Assembly: GCA_947568835.1 (NCBI GenBank)
Contig: OX387603.1
Location: forward strand, 29,660,651 to 29,724,650
DNA length: 64,000 bases
Reading direction: 5' to 3'
DNA from: Protonemura montana
Taxonomy: Eukaryota; Arthropoda; Insecta; Plecoptera; Nemouridae
The translations under genes and the position numbers were made by a program. The notes under the pieces were generated by a model. The model searched no databases. It was not told the DNA's origin and worked only from the letters and a program-made list of their open reading frames with translations. Shown piece by piece: positions 48,940 to 60,595 of the stretch; the first letter of the stretch is position 1, and each line of letters begins with the position of its first letter.

Positions 48940-49552
48940 CAGACACTCTGCCTTAGTAGCCAGATGCTCCAGACACTCTTTCTCGCTAGCCAGACGCTCC
49001 AGACACTCTGCTTCGCTAGCCAGACGCTCCAGATATTTTGCCTCGCTAGCCAGACTCCTCAGACACTCTGCCTTGCTACCCAGTCGCTCCGGACACTCTG
49101 CCTTGCTTCCCAGATACTCCAGACACTCTGCCTCGCAAGCCAGACGCTTCAGACTCTCTGCATTAGCAGCCAGACGCTCCAGACACTCTGCCTCGCTAGC
49201 TGGACGCCCCAGACACTTTGCCTTACTACCCAGTCGCTCCCAACAATCTGCCTCGCAAGCCGGGCGCTGCAGACACTCTGCCTCGCTAGCCAGACGCTCC
49301 AGACACTTTGCCTTAGTAGCCAGATGCTCCAGACACTCTTTCGCGCTAGCCAGACGCTCCAGACACTCTGCTTCGCTAGCCAGACGCTCCAGATATTTTG
49401 CCTCGCTAGCCAGACTCTTCAGACACTCTGCCTTGCTACCCAGTCGCTCCGGACACTCTGCCTTGCTTGCCAGATACTCCAGACACTCTGCCTCGCAAGC
49501 CAGACGCTTCAGACTCTCTGCATTAGCAGCCAGACGCTCCAGACACTCTGCC
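48940..49552. repeat. 360-bp (12-unit) offset duplication
   Basis: 48,951-49,192 repeats at 49,311-49,552 (offset 360): agatgctccag, cttcgctag, agatattttgcc, cctcagac, agatactcc and gcattagcagcc units in the same order. The second copy has ctttcgcgc for ctttctcgc and cttcagac for cctcagac. The longest open frame of the window (48,154-49,563) spans this duplication. Confidence 0.83.
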
Positions 49553-51632
49553 TAGCAAGCTAGGCACTCCAAACACTCTGCCTCGCTAGCTCGACGCCCC
49601 AGACACTTTGCCTTACTACCCAGACGCTCCAGACAATCTGTCTTGCAAGCCAGACGCTCCAGTCACTCTGCCATGCTGGCCAATCGCTCCAGACACTCTG
49701 CCTCGCTAGCCATTCGCTCCAGACACTCTGCCTAGCTACCAAGACGCACCAGACACGCTGCTTCGCAACTCGGGCACTCCAGACTCTCTGCTTTGCTAGC
49801 CAGACGCTTCAGACACTCTGCCTAGCTACCAAGACGCTCCAAGCACTTTGCCATGCTGGCCAGTCGCTCCAGACACCCTGCCTCGCCAGCCAGACGCCCT
49901 AGACACTCTGTTCCGTTACCCAGACGCTGCAGACACTCTGCCTTAGTAGCCAGACGCTCCAGACACTCTGCTTCGCTAGCCAGACGCTCCAGAAACTTTG
50001 CCTCGCTAGCCAGACGCCCCAGACACTCTGCCTTGCTTCCCAGATGCTCCAGACACTCTGCCTCGCAAGCCAGACGCTCCAGATACTGCTTCGCTAGCCA
50101 GACGCTCCAGAAACTCTGCCTCGCTAGCCAGATCCCTCAGACACTCCGCCCTTCTACCCAGACGCTCCAGACACTCTGCCTCGCAACCGGGCGCTTCAGA
50201 CACTCTGCTTAGCAAGCAAGACGCTCCAGGCACTCTGCCAGGCTGGCCAGTCGCTCCAGACACTCTGCCTTAGTAGCTAGACGCTCCAGGCACTCTGCCA
50301 CGCTAGCTATGCGTTCCAGTCACCTTTCCTTGCTGGCCAGACGCTCCATACACTCTGCCTCGCTAGCCAGACGCTCCAAACACTCTGCCTAGCTACCAAG
50401 ACGCACCAGACACGCTGCTTCGCAAGCCGGGCACTCCAGACACTCTGCCTCGCTAGCCAGACGTTTCAGACACTCTTCCTAGCTACCAAACGCTCCAGAC
50501 ACTCTGCTTCGCTAGCCAGAAGTTCCAAAAACTTTACCTCGCCAGCTAGAAGCCTCAGACACTCTGCCTTGCTACCCAGTCGCTCTTGACACTCTGCCTC
50601 GCAAGCTGGGCTTTCCAGACACTCTGCCTCGCTAGCAAGGCACTCCAAACACTTTTCCTTGCTAGCTAGTCGCTCCGGACACTCCGCCTCGCTACTAGGT
50701 CGCTTCAGACACTCTGCCTCGCTAGCCAGACGCCCTAGACACTCTGCCCCGCTACCCAGACGCTCCAGACACTCTGCCTAACAAGCTGGGCACTCCAAAC
50801 ACTCTGCCTCGTTAGCTAGACGCCCCAGACACTTTGCCTTACTACCCAGACGCTCCAGACAATCTGACTCGCAAGCCAGACTCTCCAGTCACTCTGCCAT
50901 GCTGGCCAATCGCTCCAGACACCCTGCCTCGCCAGCCAGACGCCCTAGACACTCTGTTCCGTTACCCAGACGCTCCAGACGCTCTGCCTTAGTAGCCAGA
51001 CGCTCCAGACACTCTTCCTCGCTAGCCAGACGCCTCAGACACTCTGCCTTGCTACCCAGTCGCTCCTGACACTCTGCTTCGTAAGCTGGGCTTTCCAGAC
51101 ACTCTGCCTAGCTAGCCAGGCACTCCAAACACTCTTTCTTGCTAGCCAATCGCTCAGGACCCTATGCCTCCCTAGTAACACGCTCCAGACCTTCTGCTTT
51201 GCTAGCGAGTCGCTCCAGACACTCTGCTTTGCTTGCCAGACGCTCCAGACATTCTGCCTCGCTAGCAAGACGCTCCAGAAACTCTGCTTCGCTACCCGGA
51301 CGCTCTAGACACTCTTCCATGCTAGCCAGACGCTCCAGACACTCTGCTCCGCTACCCAGACGCTCCAGACACTCTGCCTCGCAAGCCGGGCGCTCCAGAC
51401 ACTCTGCCTCGCGTGCCAGACGCTCCAGACACTCTGCCTTAGTAGCCAGACACTCCAGATACTCTTTCTCGCTACCCAGACGCTCCAGAAACTTTGCCTC
51501 GCTAGCCAGACGCCTCAGACACTTTGCCTTGCTACCCAGTCGCTCCTGACACTCTGCCTCGCAAGCTGGGCTTTCCAGACACTCTGCGTCGCTAGCCAGG
51601 CACTCCAAACACTCTTCCTTGCTAGCCAGTCG
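49553..51632. repeat. Mosaic connector before the 4,011-bp duplication
   Basis: 50,040-50,700 repeats the 41,250-41,930 type block (28-bp unit near 50,088, then a private cgcccttctac variant near 50,149). 50,700-51,340 resembles 9,600-10,240. From 51,346 it resembles 411 onward. Two private changes are ctaacaagctg near 50,789 and gttagctag near 50,812. Nothing but repeat units is present. Confidence 0.75.
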
Positions 51633-54600
51633 CTCTAGACACTCTTTCTCGCTAGCCAGACGCTCCAGACACTCTGCTTCGCTAGCCAGACGCTCCAGAA
51701 ACTTTGCCTCGCTAGTCAGACGCCTCAGACACTTTGCCTTGCCACCCAGTCGCTCCTGACAATCTGCCTCGCAAGCTGGGCTTTTCAGACACTCTGCGTC
51801 GCTAGCCAGGCACTCCAAACACTCTTCCTCGCTAGCCAGACGCTCCAGACACTCTGCCTAGCTACCAAGACGCACCAGACACGCTGCTTCGCAAGCCGGG
51901 CACTCCAGACTCTCTGCCTCGCTAGCCAGACGTTTCAGACACTGCCTAGCTACCAAGACGCTCCAGGCACTCTGCCATACTGGCCAGACGCCCTAGAAAC
52001 TCTGCCCGCTACCCAGACGCTCGAGACACTCTCCCTCGCTAGCCAGACGCTCCAGACATTCTGCCTCGCTAGCAAGTCGCTCCAGAAACTCTGAATCGCT
52101 ACACGGACGCTCTTGACACTCTTCCATGCTAGCCAGACGCACCAGACACTCTGCCAAGCTACCAAGACGCTCCAGACACGCTGCCTCGCAAGCCGGGCAC
52201 TTCAGACTCTCTGCCTTGCTAGCCAGACACCCTAGACACTCTGCCTTGCTTCCCGGACGCTCCAGACACTCTGGCTCGCAAGCCGGGCACTCCAGACACT
52301 CTGCGTCTCATGCCGGGCGCTCCAGACACTCTGCTTAGCAAGCAAGACGCTCCAGGCACTCTGCCATGCTAGCCAGTCGCTCCAGACACTCTGCCTCGCT
52401 AGCCAGAAGCCAAAGACACTCTGCCCCACTACCCAGACGCTCCAGACACTCTGCCTCGCTAGCCAGACGCTCCAAACACTCTGCCTCGCAAGCCGGGTGC
52501 TCCAGACACTCTGCCTTGCTAGCCAGACGCTCCAGACACTCTGCCCCGCTACCCAGACGCTCCAGACACTCTGCCTCGCAAGCTTGGCGCTCCAGACACT
52601 CTGCCTCGCGTGCCAGACGCTCCAGACACTCTGCCTTAGTAGCCAGACCCTCCAGATACTCTTTCTCGCTAGCCAGACGCTCCAGAAACTTTGCCTCGCT
52701 AGCAAGACGCCTCAGACACTTTGCCTTGCTACCCAGTCGCTCCTGACACTCTGCCTCGCAAGCTGGGCTTTCCAGACACTCTGCCTCGCTAGCCAGGCAC
52801 TCCAAACACTCTTCCTTGCTAGCCAGTCGCTCCGGACACTGTGCCTCCGTAGTAACACGCTCCAGACCTTCTGCTTTGCTAGCTATGCGTTCCAGTCACT
52901 CTTCCTTGCTGGCCAGACGCTCCATTCACTCTGCCTCGCTAGCCAGACGCTCCAGACACCCTGCCTAGCTACCAAGACGCTCCAGAAACTCTGCCTTGCT
53001 ACCCAGATGCTCCAGGCACTCTGCCATGCTGGCCAGTCGCTCCAGACACTCTGCCTCGCTAGCCAGTTGCTCCAGACGCTCTGCATAGCTACCAAGACGC
53101 TTCAGACACACTGCCTCTTAAGCCAGGCACTCCAGACTCTCTGCCTCGCTAGCCTGACGCCCCAGACACTCTGCCTTGCTTCCCAGATGCTCCAGACACT
53201 CTGCCTCGCAAGCCAGACGCTCCAGACACTCTGCCTTAGTAGCCAGATGCTCCAGACACTCTTTCTCGCTAGCCAGACGCTCCAGACACTCTGCTTCGCT
53301 AGCCAGACGCTCCAGAAACTTTGCCTCGCTAGCCAGACGCCCCAGACACTCTGCCTTGCTTCCCAGATGCTCCAGACACTCTGCCTCGCAAGCCAGACGC
53401 TCCAGATACTGCTTCGCTAGCCAGACGCTCCAGAAACTCTGCCTCGCTAGCCAGATCCCTCAGACACTCTGCCTCGCTACCCAGACGCTCCAGACACTCT
53501 GCCTCGCAACCGGGCGCTTCAGACACTCTGCTTAGCAAGCAAGACGCTCCAGGCACTCTGCCAGGCTGGCCAGTCGCTCCAGACACTCTGCCTTAGTAGC
53601 TAGACGCTCCAGGCACTCTGCCACGCTAGCTATGCGTTCCAGTCACCTTTCCTTGCTGGCCAGACGCTCCATACACTCTGCCTCGCTAGCAAGACGCTCC
53701 AAACACTCTGCCTAGCTACCAAGACGCACCAGACACGCTGCTTCGCAAGCCGGGCACTCCAGACACTCTGCCTCGCTAGCCAGACGTTTCAGACACTCTT
53801 CCTAGCTACCAAACGCTCCAGACACTCTGCTTCGCTAGCCAGAAGTTCCAAAAACTTTACCTCGCCAGCTAGAAGCCTCAGACACTCTGCCTTGCTACCC
53901 AGTCGCTCTTGACACTCTGCCTCGCAAGCTGGGCTTTCCAGACACTCTGCCTCGCTAGCAAGGCACTCCAAACACTTTTCCTTGCTAGCTTGTCGCTCCG
54001 GACACTCCGCCTCGCTACTAGGTCGCTTCAGACACTCTGCCTGGCAAGCCGGGCACTCCCAATACTCTGCCTCGCTAGCTAGACGCCCCAGACACTTTGC
54101 CTTGCTACCCAGACGCTCCAGGCACTCTGCCATGCTGGCCAGTCGCTCCAGACACTCTGCCTCGCTAGCCAGACAATCCAGCCACTGCCTCGCTAGCCAT
54201 AAACTCCAGACACTCTGCCACGCTAGCCAGTCGCTCCAGACACTCTGCCTAGCTACCAAGACGATCCAGACACTCTGCCTTGCTTCCCGGACGTTCCAGA
54301 CACGCTGCCTCTTAAGCCAGGCACTCCAGACTCTCTGCCTCGCTAGCCTGACGCCCCAGACACTCTGCCTTGCTTCCCAGATGCTCCAGACACTCTGCCT
54401 CGCAAGCTGGGCTTTCCAGACACTCTGCCTTGCTAGCCAGGCACTCCAAACACTCTTCCTTGCTAGCCAATCGCTCCGGACCCTATGCCTCCCTAGTAAC
54501 ACGCTCCAGACCTTCTGCTTTGCTAGCGAGTCGCTCCAGACACTCTGCTTTGCTTGCCAGACGCTCCAGACATTCTGCCTCGCTAGCAAGACGCTCCAGA

Positions 54601-55643
54601 AACTCTGCTTCGCTACCCGGACGCTCTAGACACTCTTCCATGCTAGCCAGACGCTCCAGACACTCTGCCTTGCTAGCCAGTCGCTCCAGACACTCTGCCA
54701 AGCTACCAAGACGCTCCAGACAGGCTGCCTCGCAAGCCGGGCACTTCAGACTCTCTGCCTTGCTAGCCAGACACCCTAGACACTCTGCCTTGCTTCCCGG
54801 ACGCTCCAGACACTCTGGCTCGCAAGCCGGGCACTCCAGACACTCTGCCTCTCATGCCGGGCGCTCCAGACACTCTGCTTAGCAAGCAAGACGCTCCAGG
54901 CACTCTGCCATGCTAGCCAGTCGCTCCAGACACTCTGCCTCGCTAGCCAGAAGCCATAGACACTCTGCCCCACTACCCAGACGCTCCAGACACTCTGCCT
55001 CGCTAGCCAGACGCTCCAAACACTCTGCCTCGCAAGCCGGGTGCTCCAGACACTCTGCCTTGCTAGCCAGACGCTCCAGACACTCTGCCTCGCAAGCCGG
55101 GTGCTCCAGACACTCTTCCGCGCGTGCCAGACGCTCCAGACACTCTGCCTTAGTAGCCAGACCCTCCAGATACTCTTTCTCGCTAGCCAGACGCTCCAGA
55201 AACTTTGCCTCGCTAGCAAGACGCCTCAGGCACTTTGCCTTGCTACCCAGTCGCTCCTGACACTCTGCCTCGCAAGCTGGGCTTTCCAGACACTCTGCCT
55301 CGCTAGCCAGGCACTCCAAACAATCTTCCTTGCTAGCCAGTCGCTCCGGACACTGTCCCTCCGTAGTAACACGCTCCAGACCTTCTGCTTTGCTAGCTAT
55401 GCGTTCCAGTCACTCTTCCTTGCTGGCCAGACGCTCCATTCACTCTGCCTCGCTAGCCAGACGCTCCAGACACCCTGCCTAGCTACCAAGACGCTCCAGA
55501 AACTCTGCCTTGCTACCCAGACGCTCCAGGCACTCTGCCATGCTGGCCAGTCGCTCCAGACACTCTGCCTCGCTAGCCAGTTGCTCCAGACGCTCTGCAT
55601 AGCTACCAAGACGCTTCAAACACGCTGCCTCTTAAGCCAGGCA
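51633..55643. repeat. 4,011-bp tandem duplication, copy 1
   Basis: Starts at ctctagacactctttctcg (51,633), which recurs at 55,644; the base before it differs (g versus a). Length 4,011 = 134x30-9. Differences from copy 2 are few, roughly ten noticed: agcttggcg near 52,583, cagatgctccagg near 53,006, gacgatcc near 54,263, cttccgcgcg near 55,117 and cttcaaacacg near 55,616. Both copies carry the M1 module. Confidence 0.94.
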
Positions 55644-58600
55644 CTCTAGACACTCTTTCTCGCTAGCCAGACGCTCCAGACACTCTGCTTCGCTAGCCAG
55701 ACGCTCCAGAAACTTTGCCTCGCTAGTCAGACGCCTCAGACACTTTGCCTTGCCACTCAGTCGCTCCTGACAATCTGCCTCGCAAGCTGGGCTTTTCAGA
55801 CACTCTGCGTCGCTAGCCAGGCACTCCAAACACTCTTCCTCGCTAGCCAGACGCTCCAGACACTCTGCCTAGCTACCAAGACGCACCAGACACGCTGCTT
55901 CGCAAGCCGGGCACTCCAGACTCTCTGCCTCGCTAGCCAGACGTTTCAGACACTGCCTAGCTACCAGGACGCTCCAGGCACTCTGCCATACTGGCCAGAC
56001 GCCCTAGAAACTCTGCCCGCTACCCAGACGCTCGAGACACTCTCCCTCGCTAGCCAGACGCTCCAGACATTCTGCCTCGCTAGCAAGTCGCTCCAGAAAC
56101 TCTGAATCGCTACACGGACGCTCTTGACACTCTTCCATGCTAGCCAGACGCACCAGACACTCTGCCAAGCTACCAAGACGCTCCAGACACGCTGCCTCGC
56201 AAGCCGGGCACTTCAGACTCTCTGCCTTGCTAGCCAGACACCCTAGACACTCTGCCTTGCTTCCCGGACGCTCCAGACACTCTGGCTCGCAAGCCGGGCA
56301 CTCCAGACACTCTGCGTCTCATGCCGGGCGCTCCAGACACTCTGCTTAGCAAGCAAGACGCTCCAGGCACTCTGCCATGCTAGCCAGTCGCTCCAGACAC
56401 TCTGCCTCGCTAGCCAGAAGCCAAAGACACTCTGCCCCACTACCCAGACGCTCCAGACACTCTGCCTCGCTAGCCAGACGCTCCAAACACTCTGCCTCGC
56501 AAGCCGGGTGCTCCAGACACTCTGCCTTGCTAGCCAGACGCTCCAGACACTCTGCCCCGCTACCCAGACGCTCCAGACACTCTGCCTCGCAAGCCGGGCG
56601 CTCCAGACACTCTGCCTCGCGTGCCAGACGCTCCAGACACTCTGCCTTAGTAGCCAGACCCTCCAGATACTCTTTCTCGCTAGCCAGACGCTCCAGAAAC
56701 TTTGCCTCGCTAGCAAGACGCCTCAGACACTTTGCCTTGCTACCCAGTCGCTCCTGACACTCTGCCTCGCAAGCTGGGCTTTCCAGACACTCTGCCTCGC
56801 TAGCCAGGCACTCCAAACACTCTTCCTTGCTAGCCAGTCGCTCCGGACACTGTGCCTCCGTAGTAACACGCTCCAGACCTTCTGCTTTGCTAGCTATGCG
56901 TTCCAGTCACTCTTCCTTGCTGGCCAGACGCTCCATTCACTCTGCCTCGCTAGCCAGACGCTCCAGACACCCTGCCTAGCTACCAAGACGCTCCAGAAAC
57001 TCTGCCTTGCTACCCAGACGCTCCAGGCACTCTGCCATGCTGGCCAGTCGCTCCAGACACTCTGCCTCGCTAGCCAGTTGCTCCAGACGCTCTGCATAGC
57101 TACCAAGACGCTTCAGACACACTGACTCTTAAGCCAGGCACTCCAGACTCTCTGCCTCGCTAGCCTGACGCCCCAGACACTCTGCCTTGCTTCCCAGATG
57201 CTCCAGACACTCTGCCTCGCAAGCCAGACGCTCCAGACACTCTGCCTTAGTAGCCAGATGCTCCAGACACTCTTTCTCGCTAGCCAGACGCTCCAGACAC
57301 TCTGCTTCGCTAGCCAGACGCTCCAGAAACTTTGCCTCGCTAGCCAGACGCCCCAGACACTCTGCCTTGCTTCCCAGATGCTCCAGACACTCTGCCTCGC
57401 AAGCCAGACGCTCCAGATACTGCTTCGCTAGCCAGACGCTCCAGAAACTCTGCCTCGCTAGCCAGATCCCTCAGACACTCTGCCTCGCTACCCAGACGCT
57501 CCAGACACTCTGCCTCGCAACCGGGCGCTTCAGACACTCTGCTTAGCAAGCAAGACGCTCCAGGCACTCTGCCAGGCTGGCCAGTCGCTCCAGACACTCT
57601 GCCTTAGTAGCTAGACGCTCCAGGCACTCTGCCACGCTAGCTATGCGTTCCAGTCACCTTTCCTTGCTGGCCAGACGCTCCATACACTCTGCCTCGCTAG
57701 CAAGACGCTCCAAACACTCTGCCTAGCTACCAAGACGCACCAGACACGCTGCTTCGCAAGCCGGGCACTCCAGACACTCTGCCTCGCTAGCCAGACGTTT
57801 CAGACACTCTTCCTAGCTACCAAACGCTCCAGACACTCTGCTTCGCTAGCCAGAAGTTCCAAAAACTTTACCTCGCCAGCTAGAAGCCTCAGACACTCTG
57901 CCTTGCTACCCAGTCGCTCTTGACACTCTGCCTCGCAAGCTGGGCTTTCCAGACACTCTGCCTCGCTAGCAAGGCACTCCAAACACTTTTCCTTGCTAGC
58001 TTGTCGCTCCGGACACTCCGCCTCGCTACTAGGTCGCTTCAGACACTCTGCCTGGCAAGCCGGGCACTCCCAATACTCTGCCTCGCTAGCTAGACGCCCC
58101 AGACACTTTGCCTTGCTACCCAGACGCTCCAGGCACTCTGCCATGCTGGCCAGTCGCTCCAGACACTCTGCCTCGCTAGCCAGACAATCCAGCCACTGCC
58201 TCGCTAGCCATAAACTCCAGACACTCTGCCACGCTAGCCAGTCGCTCCAGACACTCTGCCTAGCTACCAAGACGCTCCAGACACTCTGCCTTGCTTCCCG
58301 GACGTTCCAGACACGCTGCCTCTTAAGCCAGGCACTCCAGACTCTCTGCCTCGCTAGCCTGACGCCCCAGACACTCTGCCTTGCTTCCCAGATGCTCCAG
58401 ACACTCTGCCTCGCAAGCTGGGCTTTCCAGACACTCTGCCTTGCTAGCCAGGCACTCCAAACACTCTTCCTTGCTAGCCAATCGCTCCGGACCCTATGCC
58501 TCCCTAGTAACACGCTCCAGACCTTCTGCTTTGCTAGCGAGTCGCTCCAGACACTCTGCTTTGCTTGCCAGACGCTCCAGACATTCTGCCTCGCTAGCAA

Positions 58601-59654
58601 GACGCTCCAGAAACTCTGCTTCGCTACCCGGACGCTCTAGACACTCTTCCATGCTAGCCAGACGCTCCAGACACTCTGCCTTGCTAGCCAGTCGCTCCAG
58701 ACACTCTGCCAAGCTACCAAGACGCTCCAGACAGGCTGCCTCGCAAGCCGGGCACTTCAGACTCTCTGCCTTGCTAGCCAGACACCCTAGACACTCTGCC
58801 TTGCTTCCCGGACGCTCCAGACACTCTGGCTCGCAAGCCGGGCACTCCAGACACTCTGCCTCTCATGCCGGGCGCTCCAGACACTCTGCTTAGCAAGCAA
58901 GACGCTCCAGGCACTCTGCCATGCTAGCCAGTCGCTCCAGACACTCTGCCTCGCTAGCCAGAAGCCATAGACACTCTGCCCCACTACCCAGACGCTCCAG
59001 ACACTCTGCCTCGCTAGCCAGACGCTCCAAACACTCTGCCTCGCAAGCCGGGTGCTCCAGACACTCTGCCTTGCTAGCCAGACGCTCCAGACACTCTGCC
59101 TCGCAAGCCGGGTGCTCCAGACACTCTGCCGCGCGTGCCAGACGCTCCAGACACTCTGCCTTAGTAGCCAGACCCTCCAGATACTCTTTCTCGCTAGCCA
59201 GACGCTCCAGAAACTTTGCCTCGCTAGCAAGACGCCTCAGGCACTTTGCCTTGCTACCCAGTCGCTCCTGACACTCTGCCTCGCAAGCTGGGCTTTCCAG
59301 ACACTCTGCCTCGCTAGCCAGGCACTCCAAACAATCTTCCTTGCTAGCCAGTCGCTCCGGACACTGTCCCTCCGTAGTAACACGCTCCAGACCTTCTGCT
59401 TTGCTAGCTATGCGTTCCAGTCACTCTTCCTTGCTGGCCAGACGCTCCATTCACTCTGCCTCGCTAGCCAGACGCTCCAGACACCCTGCCTAGCTACCAA
59501 GACGCTCCAGAAACTCTGCCTTGCTACCCAGACGCTCCAGGCACTCTGCCATGCTGGCCAGTCGCTCCAGACACTCTGCCTCGCTAGCCAGTTGCTCCAG
59601 ACGCTCTGCATAGCTACCAAGACGCTTCAGACACGCTGCCTCTTAAGCCAGGCA
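55644..59654. repeat. 4,011-bp tandem duplication, copy 2
   Basis: The junction at 55,643/55,644 fuses ttaagccaggca (the sequence that ends each copy, also at 59,643-59,654) to ctctagacactc (the sequence that starts copy 1). This is the breakpoint expected from one unequal exchange within a 30-bp unit. Private changes are ccaggacgctcc near 55,967, gccactcagtcg near 55,752 and cactgactctt near 57,121. Confidence 0.94.
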
Positions 59655-60595
59655 CTCCAGACTCTCTGCCTCGCTAGCCTGACGCCCCAGACACTCTGCC
59701 TTGCTTCCCAGATGCTCCAGACACTCTGCCTCGCAAGCTGGGCTTTCCAGACACTCTGCCTAGCTAGCCAGGCACTCCAAACACTCTTCCTTGCTAGCCA
59801 ATCGCTCCGGACCCTATGCCTCCCTAGTAACACGCTCCAGACCTTCTGCTTTGCTAGCGAGTTTGCTCCAGACACTCTGCTATGCTTGCCAGACGCTCCA
59901 GACATTCTGCCTCGCTAGCAAGACGCTCCAGAAACTCTGCTTCGCTACCCGGACGCTCTAGACACTCTTCCATGCTAGCCAGACGCTCCAGACACTCTGC
60001 CAAGCTACCAAGACGCTCCAGACAGGCTGCCTCGCAAGCCGGGCACTTCAGACTCTCTGCCTTGCTAGCCAGACACCCTAGACACTCTGCCTTGCTTCCC
60101 GGACGCTCCAGACACTCTGGCTCGCAAGCCGGGCACTCCAGACACTCTGCGTCTCATGCCGGGAGCTCCAGACACTCTGCTTAGCAAGCAAGACGCTCCA
60201 GGCACTCTGCCATGCTAGCCAGTCGCTCCAGACACTCTGCCTCGCTAGCCAGAAGCCAAAGACACTCTGCCCCACTACCCAGACGCTCCAGACACTCTGC
60301 CTCGCTAGCCAGACGCTCCAAACACTCTGCCTCGCAAGCCGGGTGCTCCAGACACTCTGCCTTGCTAGCCAGACGCTCCAGACACTCTGCCCCGCTACCC
60401 AGACGCTCCAGACACTCTGCCTCGCAAGCCGGGCGCTCCAGACACTCTGCCTCGCGTGCCAGACGCTCCAGACACTCTGCCTTAGTAGCCAGACCCTCCA
60501 GATACTCTTTCTCGCTAGCCAGACGCTCCAGAAACTTTGCCTCGCTAGCAAGACGCCTCAGACACTTTGCCTTGCTACCCAGTCGCTCCAGACAC
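59655..60595. repeat. Segment after the 4,011-bp duplication; end of the 59,045-60,595 paralogue
   Basis: Continues in step with 44,950-45,890 (offset 14,705), including the 31-bp unit at about 59,857. The match ends near 60,595, where gctccagacactcttcc follows instead of gctcctgacactctgcc. That point marks the border between sequence shared with the interior and the diverged right end. Confidence 0.82.

Noticed and set aside
48154-49563. Longest open frame (+, 469 codons of QTLQTLCLAS-type decapeptides)
   Set aside because: It starts at a GTG-type codon inside a unit, has no upstream signal, and only reflects a period divisible by three. Neighbouring HOR copies break the same frame with gctagctag or gctagttag stops.
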